Below are positions 14,770 to 20,502 of a stretch of DNA of 22,490 bases, one piece after another (within the stretch, counting starts at the first letter, position 1; each line of letters begins with the position of its first letter). Both the position numbers and the translations under genes were made by a program. Source of the stretch: a virus. Location of the stretch: positions 1 to 22,490 of IMG/VR virus record IMGVR_UViG_3300025896_000197; one strand, written 5' to 3'. The notes under the pieces are model-generated. The model searched no databases and was not told where the DNA came from. It saw only the letters and a program-made list of their open reading frames with translations.

Positions 14770-15987
14770 ATGGCAGAAAACAAATCAATACTTGAAGAAG
14801 CATTATTGGATATCAAAAATATTCAAAGTGCTCTTAATGCTAACACAAAAGAAATACTTCGTAGCGTAGCTAAAGAAGAAATTGACAGTGTAGTGAAAGA
14901 ATCTCTAGTTAAAGAGATTTATGAAGAAGAAGACTTAGAAGCACCAGAAGAATTAGACTTGGATACAATGTCTGATGAAGAAGGTACGGAAGATGATTCA
15001 ATCGAAGGTGGCTTAGGCGACATGGAAGACTCTGAAGAAGTGGCACCAGAAATGGAACCAGAATTAGGAATGGACGTTGATACGTTAGGTGGAGAAGAAA
15101 TGGATATGACCGCAGCATCTGATGATGACGTAATCGCAATTTACAAAAAATTAAGTGGCGAAGACGAAATCGAAATCGTGGGTGACGAAATTCACTTGAA
15201 CATCTCAGAACCAGGTGAGTACGTTGTAAAATTAGATGGTAAAACACCAGAAGCGGGAGCTGAGGATTTAGATTTGGATACAGCCGAAATGGGTGGAGAA
15301 GATGAAGAAGGTTCAGAAGACGATGTGGAGTATGAAATCGAAATGGATGACGAAGAAGAAGGAAGTGATATTCCAGATGACTTAGTACCTGTTGGTGATG
15401 AAGAAGGTGAAGAAGAAGAAGCAGAGGAAGAAGAAGAAGTTGAAGAACTAGACGAAAAATTAGTTATCGGTTTAGCTCAAAACGGAAAATCTTATTCTGA
15501 TTTGACAAAAACTGGCGGTGCTGGTAAAATCAAAACTGAATCTATCGCAGCAAAAAAATTAGTTTCTGAAACAACTAAAAAATATAACAGTTTATTAACT
15601 GAAGCAACTAAACTAAAAGCTGAAAATGACGAGTTCAGAACTGCTCTTAGAGAATTTAGAAGCAAATTAGTTGAAACTGTAGTGTTCAATAGTAATCTTA
15701 CTTATGTAACTAGATTATTAACAGAGCATTCAACTACAAAAGCTGAGAAACAAAATATCATCAAAAGATTTGATGGAGAAGTTTCTAACCTTGTAGAATC
15801 AAAAAAACTTTACAAAACTATTTCTAACGAATTGGATTCAAGAAAACCAATTAACGAATCAGTAGAACGTAAAATTATTAAAGAAGCATCTACTAGTACT
15901 TCAAAACAATTAAACGAAAGTACAGCATATGTCGACCCTTCAACAAAAAGAATCATTGATTTGATGAACAGAGTTGAAAAAAGATAA
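14770..15987 (+). CDS. gp22: Prohead scaffold/core protein (gp22-like)
   Basis: The main prohead core protein is expected to be copolymerised with capsid subunits and then degraded by the protease. The 405-aa product is extremely acidic between about residues 50 and 235 (long Glu/Asp runs with EEDDVEYEIE-type text). A helical, Lys-rich C-terminal half (about 255-405) contains coiled-coil-like NSLLTEATKLKAENDEFRTA, followed by many (I/L)xE sites (LTE, INE, LNE, VKE). T4 gp22 is 269 aa and also acidic and helical. Identification rests on composition and on its place between gp21 and gp23, since scaffold sequences are poorly conserved. ATG 14770 follows an A-rich leader (AAAACTAAA). Confidence 0.88.
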   Translation: MAENKSILEEALLDIKNIQSALNANTKEILRSVAKEEIDSVVKESLVKEIYEEEDLEAPEELDLDTMSDEEGTEDDSIEGGLGDMEDSEEVAPEMEPELGMDVDTLGGEEMDMTAASDDDVIAIYKKLSGEDEIEIVGDEIHLNISEPGEYVVKLDGKTPEAGAEDLDLDTAEMGGEDEEGSEDDVEYEIEMDDEEEGSDIPDDLVPVGDEEGEEEEAEEEEEVEELDEKLVIGLAQNGKSYSDLTKTGGAGKIKTESIAAKKLVSETTKKYNSLLTEATKLKAENDEFRTALREFRSKLVETVVFNSNLTYVTRLLTEHSTTKAEKQNIIKRFDGEVSNLVESKKLYKTISNELDSRKPINESVERKIIKEASTSTSKQLNESTAYVDPSTKRIIDLMNRVEKR

Positions 15988-16021
15988 AATAAAATAACCC
16001 AAAAAATAAAACAAACAAATT

Positions 16022-17062
16022 ATGTCACATTTATTAACATCTGGACAGGTTGGAAATATCGGATTAAACCACATGAAGGCTATCCGTAAAGAAACACAAT
16101 CTAAATGGGATTCATTAGGATTCCTAGACGGTCTAAAAGGACACGTTAAAGAAAACATCGCTCAGTTATATGAAAACCAAGCGTCTACATTATTAACTGA
16201 AAACACTACTACTAACTCTTCTGGTTCTTTCGAAACAGTTGTATTCCCAATTGTACGTAGAGTATTCTCTAAATTATTAGCTAACGATATCGTATCTGTA
16301 CAAGCTATGAACATGCCAATTGGTAAATTGTTCTTCTTCGTTCCAGTTACATCTCAACGTGTTGACGCTGCTGGTTTACCAGGTTCTGACTACGCTGCTA
16401 ATGGTGGTAACGGTGCTTACGGTCTTACTTACTCTGCTCACACAGCTATGAACGGTGGTGTTCCATCTTGTATCAACCAAGCTAATTGTGCAGTAACTTC
16501 ATTCGCTGGAAAAAATCTTTACGATGCATTCTACAATGACGGTTTATTTGATAACTCTAAAGGTACTCTTACTATCCAACCTGGTGTTAACGCTGTTTTC
16601 ACTTTAGGACTTGATGGTAACTACACAATCGCTACAGGAAGTATGTCTGCTGGACCTACTGCAACTGACGGTTCATTAAGAGGTATTATCTTAGGAATTT
16701 CTGGTTTCTCTGCTGGTGTAACAACTGGTGGTAGAGAAGTTATGACAGGTGCTGATGGTAACAACATGGATACTGAGTCATTCTTAGCTTCATTACACGT
16801 TATTAACTCTGCTGTAACAGGTATCTTAGACCGTGACGGTAACACAATTATCGCTGCTGGTAAAGAAATCCCTTTCAGATTAGTTACTCAACAATATGGT
16901 AAAGGAATTGTTTCTGGTTCAAAAGCATTGACTGATGGTACTGGTACACTTTACTTAGAATTAGACTTACGTCACCCAGTAGGAACTACAGCTAATGGTC
17001 TGGTAACACTCCTGGTACTGCAACTTATGATGGTTATGTTGGTGCTTCTGCAACTACTGTAA
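16022..17062 (+). CDS. gp23: Major capsid protein (gp23-like), N-terminal part of a frame-broken gene
   Basis: This ORF carries residues 1-326 of the major capsid protein, up to HPVGTTANG, after which its frame runs into unrelated Leu-rich text and stops at 17060-17062. The N-terminal propeptide ends at LTE60, followed by NTTTNSSGSF and the gp23-type stretch FPIVRRVFSKLLANDIVSVQAMNMPIGKLF (about 75-104). T4 gp23 is cut after Glu65 at the equivalent place. The body is rich in Gly, Thr and Ala with NNT/NNA codons typical of a highly expressed gene in this genome. Restoring one base near 16997-17000 joins it to the next ORF as a 614-aa protein (T4 gp23 is 521 aa). The start MSHLLTSGQVG lies 34 bases after the scaffold stop, without a promoter motif of its own. 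Confidence 0.93.
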   Translation: MSHLLTSGQVGNIGLNHMKAIRKETQSKWDSLGFLDGLKGHVKENIAQLYENQASTLLTENTTTNSSGSFETVVFPIVRRVFSKLLANDIVSVQAMNMPIGKLFFFVPVTSQRVDAAGLPGSDYAANGGNGAYGLTYSAHTAMNGGVPSCINQANCAVTSFAGKNLYDAFYNDGLFDNSKGTLTIQPGVNAVFTLGLDGNYTIATGSMSAGPTATDGSLRGIILGISGFSAGVTTGGREVMTGADGNNMDTESFLASLHVINSAVTGILDRDGNTIIAAGKEIPFRLVTQQYGKGIVSGSKALTDGTGTLYLELDLRHPVGTTANGLVTLLVLQLMMVMLVLLQLL

Positions 17063-17121
17063 CAGCGTTCACATTTGCATCTGCATGGGCTGAATACGCA
17101 ACATTAGAGCTTGAAACTGAA

Positions 17122-17865
17122 ATGGGAGAAGTATCTTTCAAATTAGACGAAGTTGTTGTTGCTGTTGAAGAAAGAAAATTACGTGCTACTTGGTCTCCAG
17201 AGCTTGCTCAAGACGTTAGTGCATTCCACAACATTGATGCAGAAGCTGAATTAACAGCTATGTTATCTGAACAAGTTGCTGCTGAGATTGACCGTGAAAT
17301 CCTTAGAGATATCCGTAAAGCTGCTGCATGGCAATTGAGATGGGATTACAATGGTTGGAGAAAAGCTTCTTCTGCTGCAAGTCCATACACTCAAAAAGAC
17401 TGGAACCAAACTTTAATCACTAGATTAAACCAAGTTTCTGCTCAAATACACAAATCTACTCTTAGAGGTGGTGCTAACTTTATCGTAGTTTCTTCTGAAA
17501 TCTCAGCTATCTTTGATGATTTAGAATACTTCCACGTAAGTGATGCTAACCCAGAGCAAGACCAATACAACATGGGTATTGAAAGAATCGGTTCATTAAG
17601 TGGACGTTACCAAGTGTACCGTGACCCTTATGCTCCAGCTTACTCAGTAATCATCGGACACAAAGGTAAATCATTACTTGATACTGGTTATATCTATGCA
17701 CCATACGTTCCATTACAATTAACTCCAACAATGTACAACCCATTCAACTTTGCTCCAGTTAAAGGTATTATGACACGTTACGCTAAAAAAGTTGTTAATA
17801 ACAGATTCTACGGTCACGTAAGAGTTGATGGTATTCCAACATTTGATATCAACGAATTAAGATAA
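17122..17865 (+). CDS. gp23: Major capsid protein (gp23-like), C-terminal part of a frame-broken gene
   Basis: This is the -1 frame continuation of the capsid gene. ATG 17122 is an internal Met; coding text is clear back to about 16999 (SGNTPGTATYDGYVGA, then FASAWAEYATLELETEMGE), and a stop at 16993-16995 limits it upstream. Typical gp23 C-terminal features follow: MGEVSFKLDEVVVAVEERKLRATW, SPELAQDVSAFHNIDAEAEL, EQVAAEIDREILRDI, FIVVSSEISAIFD and the end YGHVRVDGIPTFDINELR. Without the N-terminal part this could not build a head, so the two ORFs must be one gene in the living phage. No start signal suggests independent translation. A terminator follows 18 bases after the stop. Confidence 0.9.
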   Translation: MGEVSFKLDEVVVAVEERKLRATWSPELAQDVSAFHNIDAEAELTAMLSEQVAAEIDREILRDIRKAAAWQLRWDYNGWRKASSAASPYTQKDWNQTLITRLNQVSAQIHKSTLRGGANFIVVSSEISAIFDDLEYFHVSDANPEQDQYNMGIERIGSLSGRYQVYRDPYAPAYSVIIGHKGKSLLDTGYIYAPYVPLQLTPTMYNPFNFAPVKGIMTRYAKKVVNNRFYGHVRVDGIPTFDINELR

Positions 17866-17883
17866 TCATAATCTTTATAAATT

Positions 17884-17913
17884 AAAAAAGGCTACCTAAC
17901 GGTGGTCTTTTTT
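17884..17913 (+). terminator. Rho-independent terminator after the capsid gene
   Basis: A 13-bp stem (AAAAAAGGCTACC / GGTGGTCTTTTTT with two G-T pairs, loop TAAC) ends in six T, 18 bases after the capsid stop. It separates the head genes from the nuclease unit. Confidence 0.9.
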
Positions 17914-17922
17914 GTTTATATA

Positions 17923-17932
17923 GATATTTATA
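17923..17932 (+). promoter_or_regulatory. Candidate late promoter for the nuclease/CAP unit
   Basis: GATATTTATA (TATTTAT at 17925-17931) ends only 4 bases before ATG 17936. If it acts as a -10/-7 element, transcription would start at or near the start codon and the mRNA would be almost leaderless. Confidence 0.45.
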
Positions 17933-17935
17933 GGT

Positions 17936-18580
17936 ATGAAGAAAATATTTTTAATCATAGCTGTTTTATTTACAATAAATACTATATCTCAAACCGTTAC
18001 TACTGGTAACAAACTTATAATCAACCACGGAGATATTACATTATACCTAACTAAAGACACCTGTACACTAGCATCTAAACACACTATTTCTTATTCTAAT
18101 TTTTTAAAGTTGGATAAAGAAAGAGATAATCGTTGGTTCCAAGATACGTACAAAGGGAAATACAAAAAAGAATTATTTTTACACACTGGTTATGACCTAG
18201 GTCATTTGACACCTTCTCACATAACTTCTTACGATAATGACTTAAATCATCAGTCTTTTAGCTTATTTAATCAAGCTCCACAATTAGCACCCTTCAATAG
18301 AGGCAAATGGGCCCAATTAGAGGCAAGTGTTCAAGATTCGATATCCAAGTACCAACATGATGCTATTATCATCACAGGAGTCATTTATGAAGGTCAAAAA
18401 AAACAATATTTACCAAAAAGTAAGATTCCGATACCTATTTCATATTTTAAAATACTATATATTGACAAACTTAGATATTGTTGGGTTGGTTCAAATATTA
18501 ATGGTGAGATAATACCAATAACACTAAAAGAGTTAAATGAATTGTTTCGATTAAATAAAATGACACTAAAAATAGATTAA
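17936..18580 (+). CDS. Secreted DNA/RNA non-specific endonuclease
   Basis: 214 aa with an N-terminal signal peptide (MKKIFLIIAVLFTINTISQ, probable cut near 19-20) and the core of the DNA/RNA non-specific endonuclease (beta-beta-alpha-metal) family. HTGYDLGHLTPS (83-94) holds the catalytic His90; SLFNQAPQLAPFNRGKWAQLE (109-129) holds the metal-ligand Asn region (Asn112 or Asn121), Trp125 and Glu129; TGVIYEG and PIPISYFKILYID follow as usual. The family motif is DRGH; here the Arg is Leu88. The product should act outside the cytoplasm, in the periplasm or beyond. It is followed after two bases by the CAP lipoprotein gene and shares its promoter. Possible roles are destroying DNA injected by competing phages or scavenging nucleotides. 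Confidence 0.93.
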   Translation: MKKIFLIIAVLFTINTISQTVTTGNKLIINHGDITLYLTKDTCTLASKHTISYSNFLKLDKERDNRWFQDTYKGKYKKELFLHTGYDLGHLTPSHITSYDNDLNHQSFSLFNQAPQLAPFNRGKWAQLEASVQDSISKYQHDAIIITGVIYEGQKKQYLPKSKIPIPISYFKILYIDKLRYCWVGSNINGEIIPITLKELNELFRLNKMTLKID

Positions 18581-18582
18581 TT

Positions 18583-19032
18583 ATGAAAAAGATATTTGCT
18601 TACTTATTATTTATAATAATATTAACAACATGTGATGAGAAATCAAGTATCAGTGTTTATACCCCTAATAGTAACATTACTTTATCCCCTAACGAACATG
18701 TTTTAGATTCTTTGATAAATAATTATAGAGTTCAACATAATCTTCAAGAATTAAAGATAGATTCTTTAACAACAAGATTAGCTATTGGCCATGTACTGTA
18801 TATGATTGATAAGGGTGTTCCATCACACGATGGTTTCAATACTAGAGCAAACCTAAGCCATGCTAAATATATGGGTGAAATAGTTGCTTATAATTATAGT
18901 TCATCAGCTTCAATATTAGCAGCTTATTTAGCTTCACCACCACATAAAGCAGTGTTAGACAATCCAAAATTTACACATATAGGAATTTCAACAATCGAAA
19001 ATTATAATTGTTGTATCCTTACAGCATATTAA
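18583..19032 (+). CDS. CAP-domain (SCP/PR1-like) lipoprotein
   Basis: 149 aa with a lipoprotein signal: MKKIFAYLLFIIILTTC has the lipobox LTTC with Cys17. The following DEKSS is acidic/polar, like lipoprotein export signals that send Bacteroidetes lipoproteins to the cell surface. The CAP domain follows: LINNYRVQHNLQELKID (44-60), LAIGH (His70), SHDGF (His82), MGE (Glu99), SPPHKAVLDNPKFTHIGIS (His121). These are the His/Glu positions that line the CAP cavity. The domain is compact and ends soon after THIGIS. The biochemical role of bacterial CAP proteins is mostly unclear. Being co-transcribed with a secreted nuclease suggests a joint role in the envelope of the infected cell. Confidence 0.9.
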   Translation: MKKIFAYLLFIIILTTCDEKSSISVYTPNSNITLSPNEHVLDSLINNYRVQHNLQELKIDSLTTRLAIGHVLYMIDKGVPSHDGFNTRANLSHAKYMGEIVAYNYSSSASILAAYLASPPHKAVLDNPKFTHIGISTIENYNCCILTAY

Positions 19033-19034
19033 AT

Positions 19035-19066
19035 AAAAAAGCCGAAGACTATCCTCGGCTTTTTTT
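19035..19066. terminator. Bidirectional terminator between convergent genes
   Basis: An 11-bp stem (AAAAAAGCCGA / TCGGCTTTTTT, nine-base loop) has A- and T-runs on both sides, so it can end transcripts from the CAP gene (+) and from the zinc-ribbon gene (-, ending at 19091). Confidence 0.92.
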
Positions 19067-19090
19067 ATTACGTTAACTCTTGTAATTTAT

Positions 19091-19369
19091 TTAGGCTTTT
19101 GTACCACAGCTAGAACAGAATTTATCTGTCTTACCTAATTTAGCACCACAGTTCGTACAATATCTTTTTACATTGATGTCTTCAGCTGTGTTAATTTTTT
19201 GAGATACTGGAAGCATCTTACACTCGATAGTGTGGAAAGCAAAGTATTCAAAATCTTTATTGGTTGTTTTAAATTTTTGGTCAGAATCTGAACCTTGTTC
19301 AACTCTACCAGTTTCAATTGATTTTGATTTTTTTGCAGAACGAAGTATTCCACCTTTAGGTGCTGACAA
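19091..19369 (-). CDS. Zinc-ribbon C-terminal part of a frame-broken gene
   Basis: This frame encodes SAPKGGILRSAKKSKSIETG, a beta-type region (KTTNKDFEYFAFHTIECKML) and a C-terminal zinc ribbon with paired CxxC motifs: YCTNCGAKLGK then FCSSCGTKA. The only possible start of its own is TTG 19367-19369, with no supporting signal. A stop (TAG, 19376-19378) bounds the frame upstream. It therefore reads best as the end of the protein begun at 20004, reached by a -1 shift between 19375 and about 19327. Joined, the protein would be about 304 aa with an N-terminal beta domain, Gly/Ser/Thr linker and zinc ribbon. Confidence 0.75.
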   Translation of the reverse strand: MSAPKGGILRSAKKSKSIETGRVEQGSDSDQKFKTTNKDFEYFAFHTIECKMLPVSQKINTAEDINVKRYCTNCGAKLGKTDKFCSSCGTKA

Positions 19370-20004
19370 TAAGAGCTAAGAGCATCTGTCGTTACGCTTG
19401 ATGAAAAGCTGCCACTACAATTAGTTATGTTAGCATTATAATAAGCAGTAGAAGTTGTTCCAATTAGTCCATTGGTTGATAGTGTTGAGCACACCGCAGT
19501 TGGTACGTTGGTTGAAAGTGTTGTATGTGCGTATCCACCACCATAAGTACCGCTACCATAATTTGGTCCACCAAAAGAACCACCATAAGAACCACCAATA
19601 CTTAAATTAGAGGGTATAAAACGTACTGGTAATTGTTCTTTAAAGAATTCAACTTTAAAATCACCATTTTTTTCTATGGCTTTTTTAGTTTCTTCAGAAT
19701 TTGATACTTCATAGGTATCAAATAAGAATTTCTTAGCTACGTCTAAATAACGGTCTAAAAATACTCTTTGGCCAGGTTTTAAAACCAAACCACCTTGAGA
19801 GATTGCTGTGTTGTTAAGGAAAATTTTTGCTAATACAGTTCCTTGAGTCGGATTGTATAATTCAATTTGGAACTCTTGTCCTTTTTGAAGATAGTAAGTT
19901 GGCATGTCGCCATCATTTTCGTAGATTTTAATTCTACTTTTGTTTACAGCAATGTTAGCTGTTGGAACCGCTTTTGACGGTTCAGTGATAAATTGTTTTT
20001 TCAT
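19168..20004 (-). CDS. N-terminal part of a frame-broken zinc-ribbon protein
   Basis: The N-terminal 140 residues (MKKQFITEPSKAVPTANIAV onward) form a well-behaved beta domain with LYNPTQGTVLAKIFLNNTAI, GLVLKPGQRVFLDRYLD and KKFLFDTYEV. I recall this pattern from conserved proteins of large viruses and phages, but I know no function. A Gly/Tyr/Ser linker (GGSYGGSFGGPNYGSGTYGGG) and a Ser/Thr-rich segment with the repeat TLSTN follow. After about residue 210 the text (SYCQHLKVEYFVLQKNQNQLK) has poor codon use, and the better frame is -1, leading to the zinc ribbon; the last 65 residues are probably not real. It is expressed from a host-type promoter with a leader of about 100 bases. Confidence 0.8.
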   Translation of the reverse strand: MKKQFITEPSKAVPTANIAVNKSRIKIYENDGDMPTYYLQKGQEFQIELYNPTQGTVLAKIFLNNTAISQGGLVLKPGQRVFLDRYLDVAKKFLFDTYEVSNSEETKKAIEKNGDFKVEFFKEQLPVRFIPSNLSIGGSYGGSFGGPNYGSGTYGGGYAHTTLSTNVPTAVCSTLSTNGLIGTTSTAYYNANITNCSGSFSSSVTTDALSSYCQHLKVEYFVLQKNQNQLKLVELNKVQILTKNLKQPIKILNTLLSTLSSVRCFQYLKKLTQLKTSM

Positions 20005-20090
20005 TTTGTTTAACTTTTAATGTTTGTTATTAGTGTACTAATACCTTTGTTTATTTCTAAACTCTAAACCGTTTTAATGGTCGGGACTAA

Positions 20091-20107
20091 TACGTTGAGT
20101 TAACGTA
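20091..20107 (-). promoter_or_regulatory. 5' leader stem-loop
   Basis: TACGTT and AACGTA form a perfect 6-bp stem around a five-base loop. On the minus strand it lies directly after the -7 box, so it would be at or near the 5' end of the mRNA of the zinc-ribbon gene. The rest of the leader (20005-20090) shows only ATTAGT/ACTAAT (20029-20042) as a further inverted repeat. Confidence 0.4.
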
Positions 20108-20141
20108 AATATAAATATACGACAAATGTTTTATTTGTCAA
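20106..20141 (-). promoter_or_regulatory. Host-type promoter overlapping a late motif
   Basis: Reading the minus strand, TTG (20141-20139) and TATATTTA (20119-20112) are 19 bases apart, the same spacing as the promoter at 13341, and both -7 boxes are preceded by CG. The -7 box departs from TAnnTTTG only in the last base. ATATTTAT (20118-20111), the late motif, overlaps it, so the gene may be transcribed both early and late. Confidence 0.65.
20121..20139 (-). repeat. Palindrome filling the promoter spacer, possible operator
   Basis: GACAAAT and ATTTGTC are perfect 7-bp arms around five bases. The palindrome reaches from the -33 TTG to one base before the -7 box, a classic place for a repressor to block polymerase. 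As RNA it lies upstream of the start, so a terminator role for the gene at 20161 is less likely and no T-tract follows. Confidence 0.5.
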
Positions 20142-20160
20142 GTGTTTTTTTTAAAATAAT

Positions 20161-20499
20161 TTATTGAAAGTCTGAACCCATCTCACAAAGTGTTGATTGA
20201 ATTTGAGTCCAATACGTGTCAGCCTCATCTGGCATTGAGTCTCCAGACATATGAGCTGTTTTAACTTCATCGGTAATTTTATTTTGTTCGTTCTTTAAAT
20301 TTTCTAAAGGTGCGTGAATTTTTTGCATAACACGTGTTCTAGTTTCTGGGCTAACACCTTTCAAAGCTCGTTCAACATTTTCCAACGCTTCAGAATAACT
20401 ACCGATAGTCATTTTATTACACGCATATTGGGTACCATGGTTCATGTTTTGACCGTCAATCATTTGTTCTCTAAGTAATCTTTTTATAAAACTTTTCAT
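20161..20499 (-). CDS. Small protein, 112 aa
   Basis: The gene starts three bases after the stop of the 464-aa gene and is surely co-transcribed with it. The N-terminus MKSFIKRLLREQM is a basic amphipathic helix like the leading helices of other phage virion-associated proteins. Then come two helical segments (SEALENVERALKG, RVMQKIHAPLENLKNEQNKI) and a C-terminus with an acidic patch and a Cys. No domain or enzyme motif is recognised. A structural or chaperone role beside its large neighbour is possible. Confidence 0.78.
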   Translation of the reverse strand: MKSFIKRLLREQMIDGQNMNHGTQYACNKMTIGSYSEALENVERALKGVSPETRTRVMQKIHAPLENLKNEQNKITDEVKTAHMSGDSMPDEADTYWTQIQSTLCEMGSDFQ

Positions 20500-20502
20500 A
20501 AT

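Noticed and set aside
16990-17065. Programmed frameshift in the capsid gene
   Set aside because: No slippery heptamer or clear downstream structure, and a shift needed for every capsid copy would be inefficient; a lost base is simpler.
17122-17865. C-terminal capsid ORF as a separate gene such as the vertex protein gp24
   Set aside because: Coding text continues upstream of ATG 17122 to about 16999 and aligns in style and order with the second half of gp23.
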